Origin: Mesostigma viride
Taxonomy: Eukaryota; Streptophyta; Mesostigmatophyceae; Mesostigmatales; Mesostigmataceae
Reading direction: 5' to 3'
DNA length: 64,000 nt
NCBI GenBank assembly: GCA_009746045.1
Contig: RPFO01001790.1
Location: 1-64,000 of the forward strand
Below the pieces are notes generated by a model. The model was not told where the DNA came from. It worked only from the letters and a program-made list of their open reading frames with translations, and made no database searches. The position numbers and the translations under genes were made by a program. Positions 34,640-49,225 of the stretch are shown here, piece after piece; position 1 is the stretch's first letter, and each line of letters begins with the position of its first letter.

Positions 34640-37600
34640 CCGAGGCGGGGGGGGCCAGCGGGAGCCCAAAATTTTCGGTTTCGTACGGCCGTTTCGGGGG
34701 CGGAGCCCCCTGCTTTTCACAGTTTCGAGCCGTTTTTTTTGCACGCTCCCCTTCTGAACACGTTCAGGTCAGTCAACTCGCAAAAATTGCGTGGGAAGTA
34801 GGCAGAACCGAAAATTCAACAAAAAAAACGTTCAGACTTGTGTTCGAACTTAATTTTTGTTCAGTCTGAGCACTCAAATTTGCCGTTCAGTCTGAACCCT
34901 TAGTAAATGTACTACGATGTTTCGCAAGAGTTGCTTCGGAACAAAATATTTTACCCTGCCGTATATGCCCCCCGCATTTCTCGCGCATTTTGCTGAATTG
35001 AGCTGACGTCATTTTCGTTCAGAACATGTGAGACTCGATCTTAGGAGGGTGTGACGGCGTTCAGGCGAGCGGTTACGGGCGTAACTCGCGGCTCCGCAGG
35101 ATTTCAGGATTTGCCCTCGGGCGTGGGGTGCGATCAGGCCGTACGGTACGGCGCCCGCGGCGATGTCAGGATGTTCGGGTTTCTCCCTTGCGCAACACGA
35201 TCGTAGTTAAGTAGTTGACAAGTTGGGGGCCCCTGCGGGGCCCAGACTTTTTGGCGCCTGAGCGGGCGATTGGCGCGTACACCCGCGGGATGCGTCCTCG
35301 GGAACGCCGGCGCCACGCGGGGTGCGCAGTGCGAAGGGGCAGTGGCCGAGGGCGCCGAGGCGGGGGGGCCAGCGGGAGCCCAAAAATTTCGGTTCCGTAC
35401 GGCCGTTTTTGGGGCTGAGCCCCCTGCTTTTCACAGTTTCTAGCCGTTTTTTGCCACGCTCCCCGTCTGAACACGTTCAGTTGTGTCATCCCGCTAAAAT
35501 TGGCACGAAAATTGCGTGGGAAGTAGGCCGAACCGAAAATTTAACCGACAAACCGTTCAAAATAGGGTTCGAACTAAATTTTCCGCACACTTCTCGTTCA
35601 GTCTGAACAGTCGAAATTTCCCGTTCAGTCTGAACCCTTAGTATTTCTAGTATTTTGTTTGGAGAGAGATCCTTCGTGTATAAACTCTTCCTCCCAGCCG
35701 TATATGCCCCCCGGCATTTCTTGCGCATTTTGCTGAATTCAGCTTCTGTTCAGAATAGGTAAGACTCGATCTTAGGAGGGTGTGACGGCGTTCAGACTAG
35801 CGGTTACGGGCCGTTACTCGCGGCTCCGCAGGATTTCAGGATTTGCCCTCGTTCGTGGGGGTGCGATCAGGCCGTACGGTACGGCGCCCGCGGCGATGTC
35901 AGGATGTTCGGGTTTCTCCCTTGCGCAACACGATCGTAGTTAAGTAGTTGTAGTTGACAAGTTGGGGGCCCCTGCGGGGCCCAGACTTTTTGGCGCCTGA
36001 GCGGGCGATTGGCGCGTACACCCGCGGGATGCGTCCTCGGGAACGCCGGCGCCACGCGGGGTGCGCAGTGCGAAGGGGCAGTGGCCGAGGGCGCCGAGGC
36101 GGGGGGGCCAGCGGGAGCCCAAAAATTTCGGTTCCGTACGGCCGTTTTTGGGGCTGAGCCCCCTGCTTTTCACAGTTTCTAGCCGTTTTTTGCCACGCTC
36201 CCCGTCTGAACACGTTCAGTTGTGTCATCCCGCTAAAATTGGCACGAAAATTGCGTGGGAAGTAGGCCGAACCGAAAATTTAACCGACAAACCGTTCAAA
36301 ATAGGGTTCGAACTAAATTTTCCGCACACTTCTCGTTCAGTCTGAACAGTCGAAATTTCCCGTTCAGTCTGAACCCTTAGTATTTCTAGTATTTTGTTTG
36401 GAGAGAGATCCTTCGTGTATAAACTCTTCCTCCCAGCCGTATATGCCCCCCGGCATTTCTTGCGCATTTTGCTGAATTCAGCTTCTGTTCAGAATAGGTA
36501 AGACTCGATCTTAGGAGGGTGTGACGGCGTTCAGACTAGCGGTTACGGGCCGTTACTCGCGGCTCCGCAGGATTTCAGGATTTGCCCTCGTTCGTGGGGG
36601 TGCGATCAGGCCGTACGGTACGGCGCCCGCGGCGATGTCAGGATGTTCGGGTTTCTCCCTTGCGCAACACGATCGTAGTTAAGTAGTTGACAAGTTGGGG
36701 GCCCCTGCGGGGCCCAGACTTTTTGGCGCCTGAGCGGGCGATTGGCGCGTACACCCGCGGGATGCGTCCTCGGGAACGCCGGCGCCACGCGGGGTGCGCA
36801 GTGCGAAGGGGCAGTGGCCGAGGGCGCCGAGGCGGGGGGGCCAGCGGGAGCCCAAAAATTTCGGTTCCGTACGGCCGTTTTTGGGGCTGAGCCCCCTGCT
36901 TTTCACAGTTTCTAGCCGTTTTTTGCCACGCTCCCCGTCTGAACACGTTCAGTTGTGTCATCCCGCTAAAATTGGCACGAAAATTGCGTGGGAAGTAGGC
37001 CGAACCGAAAATTTAACCGACAAACCGTTCAAAATAGGGTTCGAACTAAATTTTCCGCACACTTCTCGTTCAGTCTGAACAGTCGAAATTTCCCGTTCAG
37101 TCTGAACCCTTAGTATTTCTAGTATTTTGTTTGGAGAGAGATCCTTCGTGTATAAACTCTTCCTCCCAGCCGTATATGCCCCCCGGCATTTCTTGCGCAT
37201 TTTGCTGAATTCAGCTTCTGTTCAGAATAGGTAAGACTCGATCTTAGGAGGGTGTGACGGCGTTCAGACTAGCGGTTACGGGCCGTTACTCGCGGCTCCG
37301 CAGGATTTCAGGATTTGCCCTCGTTCGTGGGGGTGCGATCAGGCCGTACGGTACGGCGCCCGCGGCGATGTCAGGATGTTCGGGTTTCTCCCTTGCGCAA
37401 CACGATCGTAGTTAAGTAGTTGACAAGTTGGGGGCCCCTGCGGGGCCCAGACTTTTTGGCGCCTGAGCGGGCGATTGGCGCGTACACCCGCGGGATGCGT
37501 CCTCGGGAACGCCGGCGCCACGCGGGGTGCGCAGTGCGAAGGGGCAGTGGCCGAGGGCGCCGAGGCGGGGGGGCCAGCGGGAGCCCAAAAATTTCGGTTC

Positions 37601-40600
37601 CGTACGGCCGTTTTTGGGGCTGAGCCCCCTGCTTTTCACAGTTTCTAGCCGTTTTTTGCCACGCTCCCCGTCTGAACACGTTCAGTTGTGTCATCCCGCT
37701 AAAATTGGCACGAAAATTGCGTGGGAAGTAGGCCGAACCGAAAATTTAACCGACAAACCGTTCAAAATAGGGTTCGAACTAAATTTTCCGCACACTTCTC
37801 GTTCAGTCTGAACAGTCGAAATTTCCCGTTCAGTCTGAACCCTTAGTATTTCTAGTATTTTGTTTGGAGAGAGATCCTTCGTGTATAAACTCTTCCTCCC
37901 AGCCGTATATGCCCCCCGGCATTTCTTGCGCATTTTGCTGAATTCAGCTTCTGTTCAGAATAGGTAAGACTCGATCTTAGGAGGGTGTGACGGCGTTCAG
38001 ACTAGCGGTTACGGGCCGTTACTCGCGGCTCCGCAGGATTTCAGGATTTGCCCTCGTTCGTGGGGGTGCGATCAGGCCGTACGGTACGGCGCCCGCGGCG
38101 ATGTCAGGATGTTCGGGTTTCTCCCTTGCGCAACACGATCGTAGTTAAGTAGTTGACAAGTTGGGGGCCCCTGCGGGGCCCAGACTTTTTGGCGCCTGAG
38201 CGGGCGATTGGCGCGTACACCCGCGGGATGCGTCCTCGGGAACGCCGGCGCCACGCGGGGTGCGCAGTGCGAAGGGGCAGTGGCCGAGGGCGCCGAGGCG
38301 GGGGGGCCAGCGGGAGCCCAAAAATTTCGGTTCCGTACGGCCGTTTTTGGGGCTGAGCCCCCTGCTTTTCACAGTTTCTAGCCGTTTTTTGCCACGCTCC
38401 CCGTCTGAACACGTTCAGTTGTGTCATCCCGCTAAAATTGGCACGAAAATTGCGTGGGAAGTAGGCCGAACCGAAAATTTAACCGACAAACCGTTCAAAA
38501 TAGGGTTCGAACTAAATTTTCCGCACACTTCTCGTTCAGTCTGAACAGTCGAAATTTCCCGTTCAGTCTGAACCCTTAGTATTTCTAGTATTTTGTTTGG
38601 AGAGAGATCCTTCGTGTATAAACTCTTCCTCCCAGCCGTATATGCCCCCCGGCATTTCTTGCGCATTTTGCTGAATTCAGCTTCTGTTCAGAATAGGTAA
38701 GACTCGATCTTAGGAGGGTGTGACGGCGTTCAGACTAGCGGTTACGGGCCGTTACTCGCGGCTCCGCAGGATTTCAGGATTTGCCCTCGTTCGTGGGGGT
38801 GCGATCAGGCCGTACGGTACGGCGCCCGCGGCGATGTCAGGATGTTCGGGTTTCTCCCTTGCGCAACACGATCGTAGTTAAGTAGTTGACAAGTTGGGGG
38901 CCCCTGCGGGGCCCAGACTTTTTGGCGCCTGAGCGGGCGATTGGCGCGTACACCCGCGGGATGCGTCCTCGGGAACGCCGGCGCCACGCGGGGTGCGCAG
39001 TGCGAAGGGGCAGTGGCCGAGGGCGCCGAGGCGGGGGGGCCAGCGGGAGCCCAAAAATTTCGGTTCCGTACGGCCGTTTTTGGGGCTGAGCCCCCTGCTT
39101 TTCACAGTTTCTAGCCGTTTTTTGCCACGCTCCCCGTCTGAACACGTTCAGTTGTGTCATCCCGCTAAAATTGGCACGAAAATTGCGTGGGAAGTAGGCC
39201 GAACCGAAAATTTAACCGACAAACCGTTCAAAATAGGGTTCGAACTAAATTTTCCGCACACTTCTCGTTCAGTCTGAACAGTCGAAATTTCCCGTTCAGT
39301 CTGAACCCTTAGTATTTCTAGTATTTTGTTTGGAGAGAGATCCTTCGTGTATAAACTCTTCCTCCCAGCCGTATATGCCCCCCGGCATTTCTTGCGCATT
39401 TTGCTGAATTCAGCTTCTGTTCAGAATAGGTAAGACTCGATCTTAGGAGGGTGTGACGGCGTTCAGACTAGCGGTTACGGGCCGTTACTCGCGGCTCCGC
39501 AGGATTTCAGGATTTGCCCTCGTTCGTGGGGGTGCGATCAGGCCGTACGGTACGGCGCCCGCGGCGATGTCAGGATGTTCGGGTTTCTCCCTTGCGCAAC
39601 ACGATCGTAGTTAAGTAGTTGACAAGTTGGGGGCCCCTGCGGGGCCCAGACTTTTTGGCGCCTGAGCGGGCGATTGGCGCGTACACCCGCGGGATGCGTC
39701 CTCGGGAACGCCGGCGCCACGCGGGGTGCGCAGTGCGAAGGGGCAGTGGCCGAGGGCGCCGAGGCGGGGGGGCCAGCGGGAGCCCAAAAATTTCGGTTCC
39801 GTACGGCCGTTTTTGGGGCTGAGCCCCCTGCTTTTCACAGTTTCTAGCCGTTTTTTGCCACGCTCCCCGTCTGAACACGTTCAGTTGTGTCATCCCGCTA
39901 AAATTGGCACGAAAATTGCGTGGGAAGTAGGCCGAACCGAAAATTTAACCGACAAACCGTTCAAAATAGGGTTCGAACTAAATTTTCCGCACACTTCTCG
40001 TTCAGTCTGAACAGTCGAAATTTCCCGTTCAGTCTGAACCCTTAGTATTTCTAGTATTTTGTTTGGAGAGAGATCCTTCGTGTATAAACTCTTCCTCCCA
40101 GCCGTATATGCCCCCCGGCATTTCTTGCGCATTTTGCTGAATTCAGCTTCTGTTCAGAATAGGTAAGACTCGATCTTAGGAGGGTGTGACGGCGTTCAGA
40201 CTAGCGGTTACGGGCCGTTACTCGCGGCTCCGCAGGATTTCAGGATTTGCCCTCGTTCGTGGGGGTGCGATCAGGCCGTACGGTACGGCGCCCGCGGCGA
40301 TGTCAGGATGTTCGGGTTTCTCCCTTGCGCAACACGATCGTAGTTAAGTAGTTGACAAGTTGGGGGCCCCTGCGGGGCCCAGACTTTTTGGCGCCTGAGC
40401 GGGCGATTGGCGCGTACACCCGCGGGATGCGTCCTCGGGAACGCCGGCGCCACGCGGGGTGCGCAGTGCGAAGGGGCAGTGGCCGAGGGCGCCGAGGCGG
40501 GGGGGCCAGCGGGAGCCCAAAAATTTCGGTTCCGTACGGCCGTTTTTGGGGCTGAGCCCCCTGCTTTTCACAGTTTCTAGCCGTTTTTTGCCACGCTCCC

Positions 40601-43600
40601 CGTCTGAACACGTTCAGTTGTGTCATCCCGCTAAAATTGGCACGAAAATTGCGTGGGAAGTAGGCCGAACCGAAAATTTAACCGACAAACCGTTCAAAAT
40701 AGGGTTCGAACTAAATTTTCCGCACACTTCTCGTTCAGTCTGAACAGTCGAAATTTCCCGTTCAGTCTGAACCCTTAGTATTTCTAGTATTTTGTTTGGA
40801 GAGAGATCCTTCGTGTATAAACTCTTCCTCCCAGCCGTATATGCCCCCCGGCATTTCTTGCGCATTTTGCTGAATTCAGCTTCTGTTCAGAATAGGTAAG
40901 ACTCGATCTTAGGAGGGTGTGACGGCGTTCAGACTAGCGGTTACGGGCCGTTACTCGCGGCTCCGCAGGATTTCAGGATTTGCCCTCGTTCGTGGGGGTG
41001 CGATCAGGCCGTACGGTACGGCGCCCGCGGCGATGTCAGGATGTTCGGGTTTCTCCCTTGCGCAACACGATCGTAGTTAAGTAGTTGACAAGTTGGGGGC
41101 CCCTGCGGGGCCCAGACTTTTTGGCGCCTGAGCGGGCGATTGGCGCGTACACCCGCGGGATGCGTCCTCGGGAACGCCGGCGCCACGCGGGGTGCGCAGT
41201 GCGAAGGGGCAGTGGCCGAGGGCGCCGAGGCGGGGGGGCCAGCGGGAGCCCAAAAATTTCGGTTCCGTACGGCCGTTTTTGGGGCTGAGCCCCCTGCTTT
41301 TCACAGTTTCGAGCCGTTTTTTTCCCACGCTCGCCGTCTGAACACGTTCAGGTCAGTAATCTCGCTAAAATTGGCACGGAAATGGCGTGGGAAGTAGGCC
41401 GAACCGAAAATTTAACCAAAACCGTTCAAAAAGTGTTCGAACTAAATTTTCGTTCAGTCTGAACACTCGAAATTTCCCGTTCAGTCTGAACCCTTAGTAT
41501 TAGTAGTATGTTTGGAGAGAGATCCTTCGTGTAAAACTTTCAGCCGTATATGCCCCCGGCATTTCTCGCGCATTTTGCTGAATTCAGCTTCTGTTCAGAA
41601 TATAGACTCGATCTTAGGAGGGTGTGACGGCGTTCAGGCCGGCGGTTACGGGCCGTAACTCGCGGCTCCGCAGGATTTCAGGATTTGCCCTCGTTCGTGG
41701 GGGTGCGATCAGGCCGTACGGTACGGCGCCCGCGGCGATGTCAGGATGTTCGGGTTCTCCCTTGCGCAACACGATCGTAGTTAAGTAGTTGACAAGTTGG
41801 GGGCCCCTTCGGGGCCCAGACTTTTTGGCGCCTGAGCGGGCGATTGGCGCGTACACCCGCGGGGTGCGTCCTCGGGAACGCCGGCGCCACGCGGGGTGCG
41901 CAGTGCGAAGGGGCAGTGGCCGAGGGCGCCGAGGCGGGGGGGCCAGCGGGAGCCCAAAAATTTCGGTTCGTACGGCCGTTTTTTAGGCGGAGCCCCTGCT
42001 TTTCACAGTTTCGAGCCGTTTTTTTCCACGCTCCCGTCTGAACACGTTCAGGTCAGTCATCTCGCTAAAATTGGCACGAAATTGCGTGGGAAGTAGGCCG
42101 AACCGAAAATTGAACCAAAAACCGTTCAGAAAAGTGTTCGAACTCAATTTTCGTTCAGTCTGAACACTCGAAATTTCCCGTTCAGTCTGAACCCTTAGTA
42201 TTTGTAGTAGGATGTTTGGAGAGAGATCCTTCGTATAAACTCTTTCCCTGCCGTATATGCCCCCGGCATTTCTCGCGCATTTTGCTGAATTCAGCTTCTG
42301 TTCAGAACTCCTGAGACTCGATCTTAGGAGGGTGTGACGGCGTTCAGGCCGGCGGTTACGGGCCGTAACTCGCGGCTCCGCAGGATTTCAGGATTTGCCC
42401 TCGTTCGTGGGGTGCGATCAGGCCGTACGGTACGGCGCCCGCGGCGATGTCAGGATGTTCGGGTTCTCCCTTGCGCAACACGATCGTAGTTAAGTAGTTG
42501 ACAAGTTGGGGGCCCCTTCGGGGCCCAGACTTTTTGGCGCCTGAGCGGGCGATTGGCGCGTACACCCGCGGGGTGCGTCCTCGGGAACGCCGGCGCCACG
42601 CGGGGTGCGCAGTGCGAAGGGGCAGTGGCCGAGGGCGCCGAGGCGGGGGGGCCAGCGGGAGCCCAAAAATTTCGGTTCGTACGGCCGTTTTTTAGGCGGA
42701 GCCCCCTGCTTTTCACAGTTTCGAGCCGTTTTTTTCCACGCTCCCCGTCTGAACACGTTCAGGTCAGTCATCTCGCTAAAATTGGCACGAAATTGCGTGG
42801 GAAGTAGGCCGAACCGAAAATTGAACCAAAAACCGTTCAGAAAGTGTTCGAACTCAATTTTCGTTCAGTCTGAACACTCAAATTTCCCGTTCAGTCTGAA
42901 CCCTTAGTATTTGTAGTAGGATGTTTGGAGAGAGATCCTTCGTATAAACTCTTTCCCTGCCGTATATGCCCCCGGCATTTCTCGCGCATTTTGCTGAATT
43001 CAGCTTCTGTTCAGAATCTGAGACTCGATCTTAGGAGGGTGTGACGGCGTTCAGGCCGGCGGTTACGGGCCGTACTCGCGGCTCCGCAGGATTTCAGGAT
43101 TTGCCCTCGTTCGTGGGGTGCGATCAGGCCGTACGGTACGGCGCCCGCGGCGATGTCAGGATGTTCGGGTTCTCCCTTGCGCAACACGATCGTAGTTAAG
43201 TAGTTGACAAGTTGGGGGCCCCTGCGGGGCCCAGACTTTTTGGCGCCTGAGCGGGCGATTGGCGCGTACACCCGCGGGATGCGTCCTCGGGAACGCCGGC
43301 GCCACGCGGGGTGCGCAGTGCGAAGGGGCAGTGGCCGAGGGCGCCGAGGCGGGGGGGCCAGCGGGAGCCCAAAAATTTCGGTTCCGTACGGCCGTTTTTG
43401 GGGCTGAGCCCCCTGCTTTTCACAGTTTCTAGCCGTTTTTTGCCACGCTCCCCGTCTGAACACGTTCAGTTGTGTCATCCCGCTAAAATTGGCACGAAAA
43501 TTGCGTGGGAAGTAGGCCGAACCGAAAATTTAACCGACAAACCGTTCAAAATAGGGTTCGAACTAAATTTTCCGCACACTTCTCGTTCAGTCTGAACAGT

Positions 43601-46600
43601 CGAAATTTCCCGTTCAGTCTGAACCCTTAGTATTTCTAGTATTTTGTTTGGAGAGAGATCCTTCGTGTATAAACTCTTCCTCCCAGCCGTATATGCCCCC
43701 GGCATTTCTTGCGCATTTTGCTGAATTCAGCTTCTGTTCAGAATAGGTAAGACTCGATCTTAGGAGGGTGTGACGGCGTTCAGACTAGCGGTTACGGGCC
43801 GTTACTCGCGGCTCCGCAGGATTTCAGGATTTGCCCTCGTTCGTGGGGGTGCGATCAGGCCGTACGGTACGGCGCCCGCGGCGATGTCAGGATGTTCGGG
43901 TTTCTCCCTTGCGCAACACGATCGTAGTTAAGTAGTTGACAAGTTGGGGGCCCCTGCGGGGCCCAGACTTTTTGGCGCCTGAGCGGGCGATTGGCGCGTA
44001 CACCCGCGGGATGCGTCCTCGGGAACGCCGGCGCCACGCGGGGTGCGCAGTGCGAAGGGGCAGTGGCCGAGGGCGCCGAGGCGGGGGGGCCAGCGGGAGC
44101 CCAAAAATTTCGGTTCCGTACGGCCGTTTTTGGGGCTGAGCCCCCTGCTTTTCACAGTTTCTAGCCGTTTTTTGCCACGCTCCCCGTCTGAACACGTTCA
44201 GTTGTGTCATCCCGCTAAAATTGGCACGAAAATTGCGTGGGAAGTAGGCCGAACCGAAAATTTAACCGACAAACCGTTCAAAATAGGGTTCGAACTAAAT
44301 TTTCCGCACACTTCTCGTTCAGTCTGAACAGTCGAAATTTCCCGTTCAGTCTGAACCCTTAGTATTTCTAGTATTTTGTTTGGAGAGAGATCCTTCGTGT
44401 ATAAACTCTTCCTCCCAGCCGTATATGCCCCCGGCATTTCTTGCGCATTTTGCTGAATTCAGCTTCTGTTCAGAATAGGTAAGACTCGATCTTAGGAGGG
44501 TGTGACGGCGTTCAGACTAGCGGTTACGGGCCGTTACTCGCGGCTCCGCAGGATTTCAGGATTTGCCCTCGTTCGTGGGGGTGCGATCAGGCCGTACGGT
44601 ACGGCGCCCGCGGCGATGTCAGGATGTTCGGGTTTCTCCCTTGCGCAACACGATCGTAGTTAAGTAGTTGACAAGTTGGGGGCCCCTTCGGGGCCCAGAC
44701 TTTTTGGCGCCTGAGCGGGCGATTGGCGCGTACACCCGCGGGGTGCGTCCTCGGGAACGCCGGCGCCACGCGGGGCGCGCAGTGCGAAGGGGCAGTGGCC
44801 GAGGGCGCCGAGGCGGGGGGGCCAGCGGGAGCCCAAAAATTTCGGTTCGTACGGCCGTTTTTTAGGCGGAGCCCCCTGCTTTTCACAGTTTCGAGCCGTT
44901 TTTTTCCACGCTCCCCGTCTGAACACGTTCAGGTCAGTCATCTCGCTAAAATTGGCACGAAATTGCGTGGGAAGTAGGCCGAACCGAAAATTAACCAAAA
45001 ACCGTTCAGAAATGTGTTCGAACTCAATTTCGTTCAGTCTGAACACTTGAAATTTCCCGTTCAGTCTGAACCCTTAGTATTTGTAGTAGGATGTTTGCTT
45101 CGGCAAAAAACTCTTTCCCTGCCGTATATGCCCCCGGCATTTCTCGCGCATTTTGCTGAATTCAGCTTCTGTTCAGAACTGCTGACTCGATCTTAGGAGG
45201 GTGTGACGGCGTTCAGGCCGGCGGTTACGGGCCGTAACTCGCGGCTCCGCAGGATTTCAGGATTTGCCCTCGCGTGGGGTGCGATCAGGCCGTACGGTAC
45301 GGCGCCCGCGGCGATGTCAGGATGTTCGGGTTCTCCCTTGCGCAACACGATCGTAGTTAAGTAGTTGACAAGTTGGGGGCCCCTTCGGGGCCCAGACTTT
45401 TTGGCGCCTGAGCGGGCGATTGGCGCGTACACCCGCGGGGTGCGTCCTCGGGAACGCCGGCGCCACGCGGGGTGCGCAGTGCGAAGGGGCAGTGGCCAAG
45501 GGCGCCGAGGCGGGGGGGCCAGCGGGAGCCCAAAAATTTCGGCTTCGTACGGCCGTTTTTTAGGCGGAGCCTCCTGCTTTTCACAGTTTCGAGCCGTTTT
45601 TTTCCCACGCTCGCCGTCTGAACACGTTCAGGTCAGTAATCTCGCTAAAATTGGCACGGAAATGCGTGGGAAGTAGGCCGAACCGAAAATTGAACCAAAA
45701 ACCCGTTCAGAAAAGTGTTCGAACTCAATTTTCGTTCAGTCTGAACACTCAAAATTTCCCGTTCAGTCTGAACCCTTAGTATTTGTAGTAGGATGTTTGG
45801 AGAGAGATCCTTCCCGTAGTAACAAGTTAATCAGCCGTATATGCCCCACGGCATTTCTCGCGCATTTTGCTGAATTCAGTTCTGTTCAGAACACATCAGA
45901 CTCGATCTTAGAGGGTGTGACGGCGTTCAGGCCGGCGGTTACGGGCGTAACTCGCGGCTCCGCAGGATTTCAGGATGGCCTTCGATCGTGGGGGTGCGAT
46001 CAGGCCGTACGGTACGGCGCCCGCGGCGATGTCAGGATGTTCGGGGTTCTCCCTTGCGCAACACGATCGTAGTTAAGTAGTTGACAAGTTGGGGGCCCCT
46101 TCGGGGCCCAGACTTTTTGGCGCCTGAGCGGGCGATTGGCGCGTACACCCGCGGGGTGCGTCCTCGGGAACGCCGGCGCCACGCGGGGTGCGCAGTGCGA
46201 AGGGGCAGTGGCCAAGGGCGCCGAGGCGGGGGGGCCAGCGGGAGCCCAAAAATTTCGGCTTCGTACGGCCGTTTTTTAGGCGGAGCCTCCTGCTTTTCAC
46301 AGTTTCGAGCCGTTTTTTTCCCACGCTCGCCGTCTGAACACGTTCAGGTCAGTAATCTCGCTAAAATTGGCACGGAAATGGCGTGGGAAGTAGGCCGAAC
46401 CGAAAATTGAACCAAAAACCCGTTCAGAAAAGTGTTCGAACTCAATTTTCGTTCAGTCTGAACACTCAAAATTTCCCGTTCAGTCTGAACACTTAGTAAA
46501 TGTAGTAGGATGTTTGGAGAGAGATCCTTCCCGTAGTAACAAGTTAATCAGCCGTATATGCCCCACGGCATTTCTCGCGCATTTTGCTGAATTCAGTTTC

Positions 46601-49225
46601 TGTTCAGAACACATCAGACTCGATCTTACGAGGGTGTGACGGCGTTCAGGCCGGCGGTTACGGGACGTAACTCGCGGCTCCGCAGGATTTCAGGATGGCC
46701 TTCGATCGTGGGGGTGCGATCAGGCCGTACGGTACGGCGCCCGCGGCGGTGTCAGGATGTTCGGGGTTCTCCCTTGCGCAACACGATCGTAGTTAAGTAG
46801 TTGACAAGTTGGGGGCCCCTTCGGGGCCCAGACTTTTTGGCGCCTGAGCGGGCGATTGGCGCGTACACCCGCGGGGTGCGTCCTCGGGAACGCCGGCGCC
46901 ACGCGGGGTGCGCAGTGCGAAGGGGCAGTGGCCAAGGGCGCCGAGGCGGGGGGGCCAGCGGGAGCCCAAAAATTTCGGCTTCGTACGGCCGTTTTTTAGG
47001 CGGAGCCTCCTGCTTTTCACAGTTTCGAGCCGTTTTTTTCCCACGCTCGCCGTCTGAACACGTTCAGGTCAGTAATCTCGCTAAAATTGGCACGGAAATG
47101 GCGTGGGAAGTAGGCCGAACCGAAAATTGAACCAAAAACCCGTTCAGAAAAGTGTTCGAACTCAATTTTCGTTCAGTCTGAACACTCAAAATTTCCCGTT
47201 CAGTCTGAACACTTAGTAAATGTAGTAGGATGTTTGGAGAGAGATCCTTCCCGTAGTAACAAGTTAATCAGCCGTATATGCCCCACGGCATTTCTCGCGC
47301 ATTTTGCTGAATTCAGTTTCTGTTCAGAACACATCAGACTCGATCTTACGAGGGTGTGACGGCGTTCAGGCCGGCGGTTACGGGACGTAACTCGCGGCTC
47401 CGCAGGATTTCAGGGATGGCCTTCGATCGTGGGGGTGCGATCAGGCCGTACGGTACGGCGCCCGCGGCGGTGTCAGGATGTTCGGGGTTCTCCCTTGCGC
47501 AACACGATCGTAGTTAAGTAGTTGACAAGTTGGGGGCCCCTTCGGGGCCCGGACTTTTTGGCGCCTGAGCGGGCGATTGGCGCGTACACCCGCGGGGTGC
47601 GTCCTCGGGAACGCCGGCGCCACGCGGGGCGCGCAGTGCGAAGGGGCAGTGGCCGAGGGCGCCGAGGCGGGGGGGCCAGCGGGAGCCCAAAAATTTCGGC
47701 TTCGTACGGCCGTTTTTTAGGCGGAGCCTCCTGCTTTTCACAGTTTCGAGCCGTTTTTTTCCCACGCTCGCCGTCTGAACACGTTCAGGTCAGTAATCTC
47801 GCTAAAATTGGCACGGAAATGGCGTGGGAAGTAGGCCGAACCGAAAATTGAACCAAAAACCCGTTCAGAAAAGTGTTCGAACTCAATTTTCGTTCAGTCT
47901 GAACACTCAAAATTTCCCGTTCAGTCTGAACACTTAGTAAATGTAGTAGGATGTTTGGAGAGAGATCCTTCCCGTAGTAACAAGTTAATCAGCCGTATAT
48001 GCCCCACGGCATTTCTCGCGCATTTTGCTGAATTCAGTTTCTGTTCAGAACACATCAGACTCGATCTTACGAGGGTGTGACGGCGTTCAGGCCGGCGGTT
48101 ACGGGACGTAACTCGCGGCTCCGCAGGATTTCAGGGATGGCCTTCGATCGTGGGGGTGCGATCAGGCCGTACGGTACGGCGCCCGCGGCGGTGTCAGGAT
48201 GTTCGGGGTTCTCCCTTGCGCAACACGATCGTAGTTAAGTAGTTGACAAGTTGGGGGCCCCTTCGGGGCCCAGACTTTTTGGCGCCTGAGCGGGCGATTG
48301 GCGCGTACACCCGCGGGGTGCGTCCTCGGGAACGCCGGCGCCACGCGGGGTGCGCAGTGCGAAGGGGCAGTGGCCAAGGGCGCCGAGGCGGGGGGGCCAG
48401 CGGGAGCCCAAAAATTTCGGCTTCGTACGGCCGTTTTTTAGGCGGAGCCTCCTGCTTTTCACAGTTTCGAGCCGTTTTTTTCCCACGCTCGCCGTCTGAA
48501 CACGTTCAGGTCAGTAATCTCGCTAAAATTGGCACGGAAATGGCGTGGGAAGTAGGCCGAACCGAAAATTGAACCAAAAACCCGTTCAGAAAAGTGTTCG
48601 AACTCAATTTTCGTTCAGTCTGAACACTCAAAATTTCCCGTTCAGTCTGAACACTTAGTAAATGTAGTAGGATGTTTGGAGAGAGATCCTTCCCGTAGTA
48701 ACAAGTTAATCAGCCGTATATGCCCCACGGCATTTCTCGCGCATTTTGCTGAATTCAGTTTCTGTTCAGAACACATCAGACTCGATCTTACGAGGGTGTG
48801 ACGGCGTTCAGGCCGGCGGTTACGGGACGTAACTCGCGGCTCCGCAGGATTTCAGGGATGGCCTTCGATCGTGGGGGTGCGATCAGGCCGTACGGTACGG
48901 CGCCCGCGGCGGTGTCAGGATGTTCGGGTTCTCCCTTGCGCAACACGATCGTAGTTAAGTAGTTGACAAGTTGGGGGCCCCTTCGGGGCCCGGACTTTTT
49001 GGCGCCTGAGCGGGCGATTGGCGCGTACACCCGCGGGGTGCGTCCTCGGGAACGCCGGCGCCACGCGGGGCGCGCAGTGCGAAGGGGCAGTGGCCGAGGG
49101 CGCCGAGGCGGGGGGCCAGCGGGAGCCATAAAATTTCGGCTTCGTACGGCCCGTCCGCAGGCGGAGCCCCCTGCTTTTCCCAGCTTCGAGCCGTTTCCTG
49201 GCACGCTCCCCGTCTGAACACGTTC
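34640..49225. repeat. 733-bp satellite array 2 (about 19 units, mixed subfamilies)
   Basis: Units start near 35215, 35954, then every 733 bp to 41085 (the 35954 spacing is 739 through a 6-bp GTAGTT doubling). Then come older units of about 704-709 bp (41789, 42498), two 732-bp units of the young type (43204, 43936), and units of about 697-721 bp (44668 to 48243). The last three or four form their own near-identical subfamily, marked by TTTTTTAGGCGGAGCC and CACTTAGTAAATG. The array therefore holds at least two homogenised subfamilies and some intermediates. Confidence 0.95.
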